A stretch of 26,970 nt of DNA from NCBI GenBank assembly GCA_964580455.1, contig CAZOKO010000031.1, positions 1 through 26,970 on the forward strand, given 5' to 3'. Position 1 is the stretch's first letter; every line of letters begins with the position of its first letter. The notes under the pieces were generated by a model, which searched no databases, was not told the DNA's origin, and saw nothing but the letters and a program-made list of their open reading frames with translations. The stretch comes from CAZOKO01 sp964580455. GTDB taxonomy: Bacteria; Desulfobacterota; WTBG01. Made by a program: the position numbers and the translations under genes. Shown one piece after another: positions 6,651 through 16,003 of this stretch.

Positions 6651-8263
6651 TGATTAGTTAAATAGCTATTGATTGATTCTGCTGCCTTCTTCCCCTGCGC
6701 GATTGCCTGAATGGCAATGCCTGGGCCATCTACACAGTCGCCACCGGCAAATACACCGGGTTTACCTGTGGCAAGGGTATCTGGATCTGCTATGATAGTT
6801 CCCCATTTAGTTGTTTTGACAGTATTTCCTTCAGTGATAAAGGAGAGATCAGAGCGCTGGCCAATAGCGGGGATAATCATATCCAACTCAACTTCAAATT
6901 GAGAACCTTCAATGGGCACAGGTCTTCTTCTGCCGGAGGCATCAGGTTCTCCCAGTTCCATGCGAATTAATCGGAGCCCTTTAACGCTGTTTTCTTTCGC
7001 CATAACTTCCTGAGGGGCGGTGAGATACTCGATTTTTATTTTTTCATGTAAAGCAGCTTCGATTTCTTCCTCGCTTGCTGGCATTTCGGCTCTGGAACGC
7101 CTGTAGAAAATAGTTACTTCCTTAGCCCCACATCTTAGAGAAGATCGTGCTGCATCGATAGCCACGTTTCCACCTCCGATAACTCCTACCCGGCGACCAA
7201 CCTCAACCTTTTCTCCCAGATTGAGATCTCTTAACAGGGTTACACCTGAAACCACTCCAGGAGTATCTTCGCCAGGGGTTCTCATACTCATTCCCTGATG
7301 GGCACCTACAGCAATAAATATCGCTTTATAATCCTGCTTAAGTAAGTCCTCAAAGCTTAAATCTTTTCCAAGAGTGGTGTTAAATTTTATTTCAACACCT
7401 AAATCTCTTACTGTATCAATTTCCTGCTCCAGGATTGCTTGAGGCAGTCTGTAGTCTGGAATGCCCACCGCCAGCATGCCTCCTGCACGCGAAAGGGCTT
7501 CATAGATAACCACCTGATATCCTTCGAGGGCCAGATCATGAGCGCAGGCCAATCCTGCCGGTCCTGCACCAACGATAGCAATCTTTTCTTCCCTGCTCTT
7601 AAGCCTTTCCATGTTAATCTGGGGCTTACTATTTTTTGACTCATAGTCTGCGACAAAGCGCTTGAGGTCACGTATACATAAAGGTTTATCTTTTGTGCCC
7701 CGGTTACACTGCTCTTCACAGGGGTGGGGACATATCCTCCCGATAATACCAGGAAAAGGAAGTCTCTCTCGGATAAGGGATAATGCCTCTTCATATTTTC
7801 CATCTGCAATCAGGCCAATATACCCCCTGATGTCCAGATTAACAGGGCAGGTTCTCTGGCAGATGGGTGTTTCTTTAACAATACTGTATGAGAAGAGATC
7901 GGAGTTAAAGTAGTCTATGGCAGTCCTATACGAGAGGCACTGATTATAGTCATCCCACATGTTGATAGGACATACCCTGATGCACTCTTTGCAGTCATTA
8001 CACTTTTCCTCAATGATTCTTCTCGCCTGTTTTTTAATCCTTACCCGATATTTCCCATCTTTTGCCTGAATTTTTTCAATATCTGCATTTGTGATGATTT
8101 CGACTTTTGGGTGGTCTTTCAACTTTTCAAGGTCAACCTTTTCTCCCTCCAATCCGGGACAGCTTTCGAGCAGATATACTTTATTGCCTTCTTCTGCCTG
8201 TTGTAATGCAGATTGCACGCCCGATATACTTCCACCGATAACGAGGGTTACTTTATCATCCAT
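6647..8263 (-). CDS. HdrA N-terminal domain fused to GltD-type NAD(P)H oxidoreductase
   Basis: This 538-residue protein has two parts. Residues 1-110 resemble the start of HdrA: a modified Rossmann motif VIGGSISGVQSAL, EIITNADIEKI and a CNDCKECIRVCP cluster (C88-C98). The FPTNDCxC motif of HdrA is missing. Residues 130-538 are a GltD/NfnB-like unit: an N-terminal cysteine domain (CQRTCP, CPHPCEEQC), FAD site VGAGPAGLACAHDLA (231-245), NAD(P)-binding VIGGGNVAIDAARSS (361-375) with YRRSRAEMPA (387-396), and the C-terminal FAD motif GVFAGGDCVDGPG. The arginines suggest NADPH. It starts inside the stop of the MvhD gene (TAATG). It probably exchanges electrons between NAD(P)H and the Hdr complex; direction is unknown. 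Confidence 0.85.
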   Translation of the reverse strand: MDDKVTLVIGGSISGVQSALQQAEEGNKVYLLESCPGLEGEKVDLEKLKDHPKVEIITNADIEKIQAKDGKYRVRIKKQARRIIEEKCNDCKECIRVCPINMWDDYNQCLSYRTAIDYFNSDLFSYSIVKETPICQRTCPVNLDIRGYIGLIADGKYEEALSLIRERLPFPGIIGRICPHPCEEQCNRGTKDKPLCIRDLKRFVADYESKNSKPQINMERLKSREEKIAIVGAGPAGLACAHDLALEGYQVVIYEALSRAGGMLAVGIPDYRLPQAILEQEIDTVRDLGVEIKFNTTLGKDLSFEDLLKQDYKAIFIAVGAHQGMSMRTPGEDTPGVVSGVTLLRDLNLGEKVEVGRRVGVIGGGNVAIDAARSSLRCGAKEVTIFYRRSRAEMPASEEEIEAALHEKIKIEYLTAPQEVMAKENSVKGLRLIRMELGEPDASGRRRPVPIEGSQFEVELDMIIPAIGQRSDLSFITEGNTVKTTKWGTIIADPDTLATGKPGVFAGGDCVDGPGIAIQAIAQGKKAAESINSYLTNH

Positions 8264-9075
8264 TACAGTTTCTCTTCTTCCTCATGGTGCAGGGTATATA
8301 GAGGTGATCCCTGCCTGACCTCTTTTAAATTAACCAGATTTCTCCTGCGCAAAGCTGTGATATGGTTTAAAACCAGCGCAGGGGATAACCCTAGTTTTTG
8401 AGCAAGCTCTTTTACTGAAAAGCTTTCAGTCTCAAGAAGCTGAAGTATTTCATGTATCTGGAGATCTTCTGTTATAAGCCCCTGTAATAGCCTGTTCAGT
8501 TCATGGCTTGTAAAGATTTCTCCATATGCATTCCCATCTTTAGAAAATTCGGTCCACTTACCAAGTATCCACCTGAACTTCTCCTGCTGAGAAAGGGCCT
8601 TTGCAGCTTTCAGTTTGGAGGTAAGCACTTTTCTATCCAATCCTTCACTTACACCGAGAGGTCCAAGCAAACGAATCCTTTCTGTGAAGCTGGTGACAAT
8701 CTCTACGTATCGTGGTGCCTCAGCGGCAGAGACCCACTCCAGAGCCAGTCTCTGAGGATCAATACCCGTGTGACCCAGTAGCGTTCTTGCTGCCTCGATA
8801 GTGTGAACTGCCTCATGATTACCAGACTGGTAATGGCATTCACCCAGGTGTCACCCTCCAACCAGGGCACCATCTACCCCTTCAAGGAAAGCATCCAGAA
8901 TAAAGGAGGCATCCACACGCCCTGAGCACATCACTCGAACAACCCTGATGTTTGGTGGGTACTGAAAGCGGGAAACACCTGCCGAATCAGCACCAGCGTA
9001 ACAGCACCAGTGGCAGAAGAAGCCTATGATCCTGGGATCGAAATCTTTTTGTGTAACACTCGCTGTTTCGTGCAT
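8263..9075 (-). CDS. MvhD-family iron-sulfur subunit with Sec75 and C-terminal winged-helix-like domain
   Basis: This gene reads through an in-frame TGA at 8853-8851 to give 270 residues. Residues 1-145 are MvhD: GFFCHWCCYAGAD, VRVMCSGRVDA, then GGUHLGECHYQSGN, and WVSAAEAPRYVE. Sec75 replaces the first cysteine of the usual GCHxGDCHY cluster motif. The same frame continues past LGPLGVSEGLDRK. Residues about 210-265 look like a winged helix (SVKELAQKLGLSPALVLNHITALRRRNLVNL). A SECIS-like hairpin follows the TGA. MvhD binds a [2Fe-2S] cluster and links HdrA to an electron donor. It lies 102 bases after the Sec HdrA gene. Methanococcus VhuD, its homologue, and BamF are known selenoproteins, which supports read-through over a broken gene. 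Confidence 0.88.
8818..8834 (-). promoter_or_regulatory. SECIS-like hairpin for Sec75 of MvhD
   Basis: Sixteen bases after the TGA the minus strand has ATTACCA-GTC-TGGTAAT, a perfect 7-bp stem with a GU-containing loop. Bacterial SECIS elements sit at this distance inside the reading frame and are bound by SelB. The second MvhD gene has the same stem at the same spacing (17688-17672) with a different loop. Confidence 0.75.
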
Positions 9076-9133
9076 CTACTTGTTTTGTCCTTATAGTTAC
9101 TTGATAGAGGATGTAATATTAAGTTTGCACTGT

Positions 9134-9160
9134 ATCCAGTATCAAGCATCCAGTATCAAG
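9134..9160. repeat. Two tandem 14-bp repeats between HdrA and MvhD genes
   Basis: ATCCAGTATCAAG occurs at 9134-9146 and again at 9148-9160, in the 102-base gap downstream of the selenoprotein HdrA gene. It differs from the other intergenic repeat families in the cluster. Confidence 0.6.
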
Positions 9161-9177
9161 AATCGTTTTATTTCAAT

Positions 9178-12100
9178 TTATCCCCCCACCATCGCATGTA
9201 TCTGTGCCTCAATCTGTTCACTGGTGAAGCGTCCCATAGTGATGGCCTTCCTGGGACAATGGGTGGCACATACACCGCACCCTTTGCAGGAAGCCGAAAT
9301 AGTTTCAGCTTTCTTACCCTGTGCCGTCTGCGAGACTCTTATGGCATTGTAGGGGCAGAGATATTCGCAGATTCCACAACCAAAACATGCATCTTCATCT
9401 ACTGAGGAAACAATGGGTTCTACTTCAACCTTTCCTTTGGCAAGTGGGATAGCTGCTCTGGCTGCTGCTGCTGCTGCCTGGGCAATCGACTCGTCAACAG
9501 GTTTGGGAAAGTGAGCTAAGCCACAGAGAAAAATACCATCCACCGCAAAATCAACCGGCCTTAACTTCACATGAGCTTCCAGGAAAAAACCATCCTGGGT
9601 TAAGGGAAGTTTTAGCAGTCGGGAGAGCTCTTCGCTATGTTGAGAAATGGTAGCAGAGCTTAGTACCAATAACTCTGTTTTCAGAATCACTTTTTCTCCC
9701 AGTATCGGATCGGTGACTTCTATTTTTAAATTTTCTCCCTCCTGTGTAACCTCTGGTTTACTGTCAAGGTCGTAGCGAATGAAGATGATACCTGCTTTGC
9801 GTGCCTTGCTGTAAAAGTCCTCTCTAAAGCCATAGGTGCGTATATCCCGGTACAGAATAGTTACTTCACAGGAAGGATTTATCTCTTTGATCTTAAGGGC
9901 ATTTTTAATAGCCTTGCTGCAGCAGAGCTTGCTGCAGTATAGCCTGTCTTTCTCACGGGAGCCGACGCACTGAATCATAACTACCTGGCTTAGACTGGAT
10001 ATGAATGAAGGGTCCTGATAGTTTCTTTCCTCCAGCTCCGATTGGGTGAAGATTCTTTCATCCTTCCCATAGAGATATTCTTTGGGTTTATATTCTTCGG
10101 CACCTGTAGCAACTATAATGACCCCATGTTCAATCTCATGCTCTCTGGCTTCTGAGCCATTTTGGGGAACAAGGATAGTTTTAAAATTACCGATATATCC
10201 ACTAATCGCTCCAATTTCAGTCTCGGTATAGACCTTGATTTTCTCATTTTCAGCAACCCGTAGCTTCATATCCTGCAGAAACTTGTTGGGGTCACTCCCA
10301 TCGAGGGTGTAGTGGATATTCTTGAAGTTACCACCAAGCTCCGCTTCCTTCTCAACCAGGGCGCACTCAAACCCCTGATGAGCCAGTTCCAGGGCAGCAG
10401 TCATCCCTGCAACGCCGCCCCCAATTACTAATCCCTTTGGTATTACAGGGACAGTCTGATCCTTTAAGGGTGAAAGTCTTCGTGCTTTTGCTATCGCCAT
10501 GCGAAGCAGATCTTTTGCCTTCTCAGTTGCCGCCTCTTTTTCGTTCATATGAACCCAGCTGCACTGGTCTCGAATGTTTGCCATCTCAAATAAACATTTA
10601 TTAAGACCGGCTTCTCTTAAGGTTTCCTGGAAAAGGGGCTCATGGGTTCGGGGACTGCAGGCAGTTACCACTACCCGGTTTAAGTTGTGTTCTTTGATGA
10701 GATTTTTAATGTTTTCCTGATTATCTTGGGAACAGCTGTAGAAGTTTTGCTCCGCATACACCACATTGGGCAGGGTTTTTGCGTATTCTTTAACTGTCTG
10801 AACATCAACTACACCGGCAATATTGATACCGCAGTGGCAGACAAAAACACCAATGCGTGGTTCATCCTCGACAGGTATCTCCTCAGGAAAGCTGTGTTCT
10901 TCTACCAGAGTGCCCCTTTCTGATGCGAGCAGGCTTGAAGCTAAAGCTGCTGCACCGCTCGACTGGGTGACCGTCTCGGGGATATCTTTTGGTCCCTGGA
11001 AGGCACCCGCGACAAAGATACCCTCTCGGCTGGTGTTGACAGGAAGCAGTTCACTGGTGCGACAGAAACGATAGTCGTTAAGCGTTATTCCCATAACTTC
11101 AGCAAGTTCTTCTGCATTTCCGGCAGATTCCAGACCTACAGATAATACCGCCATGTCAAACTCCTGTTTCAACAGACTTCCGTCTTCTGCCGCGTAGTTT
11201 ACCATCAGATTCTTAGAGTCAGGAATTTCCTTAATGGATGTTACTTTACTTCGGGTAAAGGTAATTCCCTGCTTTTTTCCCCGCTCATAGAATTCTTCAA
11301 AGCCCTTTCCATGGGTGCGGATATCCATGTGAAAGATGTTTATCTCAAGGCCTGGTTCGTGCTCCAGTGCAACTATGGCCTCTTTAATGGCATACATACA
11401 GCATACACCGGAACAATAAGGATTTCCCACTGATATGTCCCGGGATCCTACACATTGGAGAAAGGCAATTCGTTTGGGAGTTTTGTTATCAGAGGGCCTC
11501 TGAATATGACCCATAAAAGGTCCTGATGCACAGAGCACCCTTTCAAATTCGATACTGGTCATCACATTGGCATAACGACCATAGCCATATTCCGCCTTTC
11601 TTCTGGCATCAAACTCCTCCAGGCCGGGAGTCAGGATGATGGAGCCGACTTCAATGTTTACTATCTCCTCTTCCTGATCTAAATCAATAGCTTTTGGACC
11701 GCACACTTGCTCACACTGCCGGCACTCTTGCTGATTGAGGAAGAGACAGTGATTCGGGTCAACCGCATAGCAGGCAGGGACAGCCTGGGCATAAGAGATG
11801 TAAATACACTTCGTTTCGTCTAATCCCAGGTTATATGCATCCCTGATAAAGATGGGGCAGTATTCGGCACAGGTCCCGCAGGCGGTACACTTTTCTTCCA
11901 TTACGTACCGAGGCTTCTTTTGCAGGCGAGCTGTAAAATTACCAGCCTCTCCTTCAACCCTCAGCACGTTAGCGTTGGTAATAATCTCAATGTTACGATG
12001 TCTGCCAGACTCAACGAGTTTGGGAGAGAGTATTCAAAGGGCACAGTCGTTGGTGGGAAATGTTTTATCCAATTTCGCCATTTCTCCACCGATGGCCGGG

Positions 12101-12234
12101 GAAGACTCTACCAGATAGACACGGTAGCCTAGCTCCGCCAGGTCGAGGGAGGCTTGAATACCGGATATTCCACCACCCACTACCATCACTGCCCCCACTT
12201 TCTTATTGTTTGTTCTCGAAATATTTTGGTTCAT
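9178..12234 (-). CDS. Long HdrA-type flavoprotein, selenoprotein (Sec67)
   Basis: Translation from the ATG at 12234 through an in-frame TGA at 12036-12034 gives 1018 residues. The first FAD motif is VGGGISGIQASLDLAE (19-34), then GGEMAKLDKTFPTNDCALU with Sec67. A [4Fe-4S] set, C116-C126, precedes GSIILTPG and QCVGSRD...YCSGVCC. A middle domain begins RIGVFVCHCGINIAGVVD (about residue 460). A second FAD motif, VIGGGVAGMTAALELA, follows, and two C-terminal clusters, CFGCGICEYLCP and CKGCGVCATHCP. HdrA bifurcates electrons at its FAD. The paralogue at 17907-21023 aligns residue for residue here and has Cys67, and codons after the TGA encode conserved HdrA sequence. HdrA of Methanococcus is a known selenoprotein. 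The start has only a weak binding site. Confidence 0.9.
12005..12023 (-). promoter_or_regulatory. SECIS-like hairpin for Sec67 of HdrA
   Basis: On the minus strand, 10 bases after the TGA, CCA and TGG flank a stem ACTC-GTT-GAGT with one A-C mismatch between. The loop GTT (12015-12013) holds the GU often seen in bacterial SECIS loops. The stem is weaker than in the two MvhD genes but is at the expected position. Confidence 0.6.
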
Positions 12235-12270
12235 GTTCTTTTAGATGAGCACCCTTCTTATCTGATTTTT

Positions 12271-12396
12271 GGACGCAGATTCACGCAGATAACCGCAGAA
12301 AAACAATTTGTAAAACTAGGAAAACATTAAAACTTAATGGGCTTGCAAACCCGTAATTCGCAACTTTATATTTTTAAATCTTGATAATCTGCGTCC
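12271..12396. repeat. MITE-like unit with perfect 11-bp inverted ends
   Basis: GGACGCAGATT at 12271-12281 and AATCTGCGTCC at 12386-12396 are perfect inverted copies bounding a 126-bp unit with no coding sequence. The left end continues as degenerate copies of CGCAGAT (to 12303). The right end is 12 bases from the stop codon of the HdrC gene. Related units lie at 21720-21761, 23904-24112 and, as one end only, 21046-21077. Confidence 0.65.
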
Positions 12397-12408
12397 TAAT
12401 TTACATAT

Positions 12409-12927
12409 TCAAAGCTCGTCTATTATTTCCTTCAGAAGTTTCTTGGGTTCGATCTTCACTTTCTTAGCTCTCTTATCTACTACTGCCTGAAGGATTTTAT
12501 CCCTTAAGGTTTGAGAAAACCTGTCAATATCACTGATCTGCTGGGGGAAAGAGGGATCGACAAAGCCTTCTTTTACCGCCATATCCCTGAGCACTGCCAT
12601 TACTTCGGAGAACCTCACATCTTGTGGACAGATAAAGCTACAGGTGTTGCAGAGTGAGCAGAGCCAGATAAAGTCGGAGGATAGTACCCTTTCTTTCATT
12701 CCCAGAATGATCATTCGAATGATCTTTCGAGGATCATATGCGGGATCTATTTCGCTTACAGGGCATCCTCCCGTACAAACCCCGCAGGCAAAGCAATTTT
12801 TTATATTTTCACCTCCTGGCTGATCTGCCACTTCATACTTAAATTGCGGGTCAAGCTCGTCTATGGATTTAGGTAACACCCCTTTTACCTCCAATGCGTT
12901 AAAAACTCTTTTTAAAGTGCGTTTCAC
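12409..12927 (-). CDS. HdrC-like subunit, two [4Fe-4S] clusters
   Basis: This 172-residue soluble protein has the HdrC pattern of two CX2CX2CX3CP sets, at C45-C48-C51-C55 (CFACGVCTGGCP) and C90-C93-C96-C100 (CSLCNTCSFICP). In Hdr complexes HdrC carries electrons between HdrA and HdrB. Translation starts at GTG with a weak binding site. Unlike the compact set upstream, it is isolated by repeat-filled gaps of 145 and 174 bases. It is the second HdrC in the cluster and probably serves the adjacent selenoprotein HdrA. A helical, basic C-terminal tail of about 50 residues (VVDKRAKKVKIEPKKLL) extends beyond the ferredoxin fold. Confidence 0.88.
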   Translation of the reverse strand: MKRTLKRVFNALEVKGVLPKSIDELDPQFKYEVADQPGGENIKNCFACGVCTGGCPVSEIDPAYDPRKIIRMIILGMKERVLSSDFIWLCSLCNTCSFICPQDVRFSEVMAVLRDMAVKEGFVDPSFPQQISDIDRFSQTLRDKILQAVVDKRAKKVKIEPKKLLKEIIDEL

Positions 12928-12947
12928 TCAAGGAACACTTTGTTTAG

Positions 12948-13005
12948 AAATAAATCCGAAATACGAATGTCGAAATACGAAATAAATCCAAAATTCGAAT
13001 ATAAA
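12948..13005. repeat. Degenerate direct repeats (CGAAATACGAA type)
   Basis: The 145-base gap between the HdrD-like and HdrC genes has imperfect tandem copies of AAATCCGAAATACGAA and CGAAATACGAAATAAATCC. AT-rich phrases of this kind recur between genes in many environmental genomes; no coding potential is seen. Confidence 0.5.
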
Positions 13006-13072
13006 ATGTTCAAAACGTTAATCATTTACAAAATCAATTCCTTAATTCCTAAATTTCTGAATTCCCCAATCT

Positions 13073-14125
13073 CTAGGTAAGCTTTTCAGCAAGAAAGACG
13101 GTTAAATCTTTTACTCCAATCTTAAAATCCTTAAGCGGTGGTTTTTCATTTAACACACAGCTTAAATGAGCCAGGCACTTGGTACAGGTGGTAAGCAGAG
13201 TAGACGCACCGGTTTGCTCCGCTTCGCTGAGCTTGTTTACAAGAAGGGCCTTTGACTCCGAATTACAGCCCAACCAGGCGGAAACACCACAGCATTGACA
13301 GTCCTCTCTTGTGTTTTCTAATTCAAACAGGCTCATGCCTTTTACCTGCCCGATCAGATTTCTCGGGGGATCATAGATTTGCATGTGTCTTCCCAGCCTG
13401 CAGGGATCATGATAGGTAACCGTTCCTTCTCCCTTTAAACCAAACTTTGCCTGGTGCTGTTCCAGAAATTGACTGATGTGGAGGACTTCTATATCCAGAT
13501 CGTAATCAATTGCGAACGTGCGAAAACACTCTGCACAGGTCGTTATCAATGTTTTAATACCACTCTCCTTGATTGCTTGAGAATTATGATTCTTAAGTTT
13601 CTCAAAAACCTCCTGATTCCCCTGCCAGAGTTCATCGTGGCCACAGCACTTGAGCCCCATCACACGTGGTTTTATCCCTGCTTTATTCATGAGCTTAACA
13701 GCTGCATCTCCAATAGGATGAAAATTGATCCCCACTTCTAAAAAAGAGTCAAGGAAATCGATACAGCCCGGGAAATAGCCAATAGACCCTTTTGAATCTA
13801 TCTCACCTGAAAAATTAGTTGGAATACTGCTTGTCTCAGGAAATTTGAGCATCAGTTGACTGATGAGATTAAAAACGGATTTGTGCGCGATGACATCTTG
13901 GTCAAGATTCCCGGTATGTCTCACCTCTTTCATAAAATCTAAGTATTCTACTCCCTGTGGACAGTATTGAGAGCATAGACCACAGGTAAGGCAGGACCAA
14001 AGATCGATATCATCCTTAGCCAGGATTGTATTTTCGATATCTCTCCTGGGAGAATACTTTGTAACCAGTCTCTTGGGGCATATCCCGGTACAGAGCCCGC
14101 ATTGGTAACAGGTAAAAATACTCAT
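13073..14125 (-). CDS. HdrD-like protein (HdrC-HdrB fusion, BamD-like)
   Basis: The 350-residue product joins an HdrC-like N-terminus to an HdrB-like CCG-domain C-terminus. Two [4Fe-4S] sets are at C6-C16 (CYQCGLCTGICP) and C45-C55 (CLTCGLCSQYCP). The CCG part has YFPGC (117-121), KCCG (159-162), TTCAECF (196-201), YHDPCRLGRH (238-247), CQCCG (276-280) and a final TTCTKC. In HdrD and HdrB such sites hold non-cubane [4Fe-4S] clusters that reduce disulfides. BamD of class II benzoyl-CoA reductase has the same architecture. Its ATG overlaps the previous stop (TAATG), so expression is coupled to the short HdrA-like protein, a likely partner. The substrate is unknown. Confidence 0.88.
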   Translation of the reverse strand: MSIFTCYQCGLCTGICPKRLVTKYSPRRDIENTILAKDDIDLWSCLTCGLCSQYCPQGVEYLDFMKEVRHTGNLDQDVIAHKSVFNLISQLMLKFPETSSIPTNFSGEIDSKGSIGYFPGCIDFLDSFLEVGINFHPIGDAAVKLMNKAGIKPRVMGLKCCGHDELWQGNQEVFEKLKNHNSQAIKESGIKTLITTCAECFRTFAIDYDLDIEVLHISQFLEQHQAKFGLKGEGTVTYHDPCRLGRHMQIYDPPRNLIGQVKGMSLFELENTREDCQCCGVSAWLGCNSESKALLVNKLSEAEQTGASTLLTTCTKCLAHLSCVLNEKPPLKDFKIGVKDLTVFLAEKLT

Positions 14126-15135
14126 TATGTCCTTTCACGTAAAAACTGAGCTACGCAAATAGCACTCGCACTCGCCTCAGCAAGACAGCTGGGAATGTCT
14201 TTCAATCCATTAGCAGTCCCTGCAATGAATACACCACCTACCGCACTTCCTACAGGAGCCTCCGCTACCTTAAAAAAGCCTTGGTCTGAAAGGGGTATCT
14301 TGAACTGATCTGCCAATTGACTGGTGCTTGCTGATGGTATCCCTCCAATAGAGAGGACAACAAGCTCTGAGGAAAGTGTTTCTGTTTCTCCCGTAACGGT
14401 ATTTTCTATATCCAGTGCAAGGGTTCTATCTTTTTCACTGACGCCCGCTACGCGGGATCGAATGAACTGGATACCTTGTTCCCGTGCCTCCGTATAGAGA
14501 TGCTCGTAAAGGTAGGGAGTACGAATATCCATATACATGATTCTTACATCAGCTTGAGAATTAAGTTTCTTCAGTGCTAATGCCTCCTTTACGGCGTAGG
14601 TGCAACAGAAGTAAGAACAATATCGATTGGTCTTTTGATCTCTGGAGCCTACACACTGAAGGAAGGTAATATGTTGTGGTTTTCCGCCGTCAGAAGGTCT
14701 TACCACCTTTTCTTCTTTCAACATTTCTTCAAGTTCAAAAGCGGTGATGACGTCCTTTAAGCGACCATAACCGTATTCTTCGATGGGAGTTGGGTCAAAA
14801 GAATCAAACCCGGTAGCAAGAACGACGGCATTTACCTCAATGGTCTTTTCCTCTCCTTTGAGACGAATGTTATATTTTAAGGGCTTTCCTTCAACCGTTT
14901 CTATCTCTGCATGGTTTTTAATCTGAATATTCCCGTTATCATCAATCTCGCTTAGTTTCGATTTTAAGAGTTCGGCAGCAGACTCTTCCTTAGGGAAAAG
15001 CTTGCTCAATTTATTTAGCTTTCCTCCCAATTCCTTTTCTTTTTCAAGCAATGTGACGGTGCAGCCTAATTGAGAGAGGTCGAGCGATGCCTGTATTCCC
15101 GTAATCCCTCCACCAACTACTAAAACGCTATCCAT
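14125..15135 (-). CDS. Short HdrA-like FAD protein
   Basis: This 336-residue HdrA-like protein lacks the ferredoxin domains. It keeps the FAD motif VVGGGITGIQASLDLSQ (6-22), VLATGFDSFDPTPIEEYGYG, VRPSDG, the cysteine motif QCVGSRDQ...YCSYFCC, MYMDIRTP, and the FAD-binding end GVFIAGTANGLKDIPSC. The KTFPTNDCxC segment is replaced by KLFPKEESAAELL, so the redox Cys/Sec is absent. It sits four bases after HdrB and overlaps the HdrD-like gene. It probably supplies a flavin site to the HdrB/HdrD modules. A close paralogue is at 16471-17487. Confidence 0.88.
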   Translation of the reverse strand: MDSVLVVGGGITGIQASLDLSQLGCTVTLLEKEKELGGKLNKLSKLFPKEESAAELLKSKLSEIDDNGNIQIKNHAEIETVEGKPLKYNIRLKGEEKTIEVNAVVLATGFDSFDPTPIEEYGYGRLKDVITAFELEEMLKEEKVVRPSDGGKPQHITFLQCVGSRDQKTNRYCSYFCCTYAVKEALALKKLNSQADVRIMYMDIRTPYLYEHLYTEAREQGIQFIRSRVAGVSEKDRTLALDIENTVTGETETLSSELVVLSIGGIPSASTSQLADQFKIPLSDQGFFKVAEAPVGSAVGGVFIAGTANGLKDIPSCLAEASASAICVAQFLRERT

Positions 15136-15139
15136 TGTC

Positions 15140-16003
15140 TCAACTCACTTTTTGCAATAAAGTATTGGTTCGTATTTTATGCACGGTATCCAGGCCCAGT
15201 GATTTGGGATCAATCCCCAAAGCCAAACCAAGCAACTGGGTGTAAAAAATCACAGGGGTACTTAACACCTTGTTAAACTTTCTTTTAGCCATAACCTGTC
15301 CTAAATCCAGCTGTCTGAAACATCCGGGGCAATTGACGATAATAGCATCCACATCACCTTTTTGCTCCACTGCTTTTACCGCGAATGCATAAGAGGCATC
15401 CTGGTTATGAGGCATGAGCAGTGACCCGCAGCAGTGTTCAAATCCTTGAGGAGGAACCACCGTTGCTCTCGTTGCGCTCACCATCTCCTCCAACTTTTGG
15501 GGATAGGCTTCTTTATCATACTGGAGGACATCGGTTGGTTTCAAAATGTGGCAGCCATGGTGGCAGCCGATTTTAATTGTATTCATGTCCACCTTAATTC
15601 TCTTTTTAATCTCATCTACCCCTACTTTATCGTAGAGTATTTGATGAAAGTGATAAACTTTAGCCTTCCCCTGCACCTGAAGACCAACCTGTTTTAGGAT
15701 GCGATTGACCTTATCCCTTGTTTCCTCCTCCTCAAGCTGATGGTAAGCTTTGCTTAGGGTGCCAAAACAGCCATTACAGAGTGCGATAATATCCACCCCT
15801 TTCGCTTCTGCCAGTGCGATATTTCTGGCAGCGAAAGTGAGCATGGAAAAGCCATCGAGAGGAGTAGCTAATACTCCACAGCAACCGAAATCGCCAATAT
15901 CTATAAAAGAAATATCCAGCGCCTTCATCACCGCCCGGGCGGAAACCTCATAGTTAGGGGCCTGAAGGGGAATCACGCATCCTGGATAAAAGGCATAGCT
16001 CAT
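15140..16003 (-). CDS. hdrB: HdrB-like heterodisulfide reductase subunit
   Basis: The 287-residue protein has two complete CCG domains: FYPGC (5-9), FGCCG (39-43) and CNGC (76-79) in the first; GCHHGCHILKP (146-156), HCCGS (190-194) and CPGC (225-228) in the second. HdrB uses two non-cubane [4Fe-4S] clusters to reduce a disulfide in methanogens; in bacteria the partner thiol is generally unknown. It begins on the base after the HdrC stop, so the two are co-translated as a classic HdrCB pair. It has the full HdrB length. The real acceptor here could be a small dithiol or protein disulfide; the sequence does not say which. Confidence 0.9.
   Translation of the reverse strand: MSYAFYPGCVIPLQAPNYEVSARAVMKALDISFIDIGDFGCCGVLATPLDGFSMLTFAARNIALAEAKGVDIIALCNGCFGTLSKAYHQLEEEETRDKVNRILKQVGLQVQGKAKVYHFHQILYDKVGVDEIKKRIKVDMNTIKIGCHHGCHILKPTDVLQYDKEAYPQKLEEMVSATRATVVPPQGFEHCCGSLLMPHNQDASYAFAVKAVEQKGDVDAIIVNCPGCFRQLDLGQVMAKRKFNKVLSTPVIFYTQLLGLALGIDPKSLGLDTVHKIRTNTLLQKVS

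Noticed and set aside
8263..9075. Two separate genes or a pseudogene broken by a stop
   Set aside because: Sequence on both sides of the TGA is one MvhD frame, the stop is TGA exactly at a cluster Cys, and a hairpin follows; selenocysteine explains it better.
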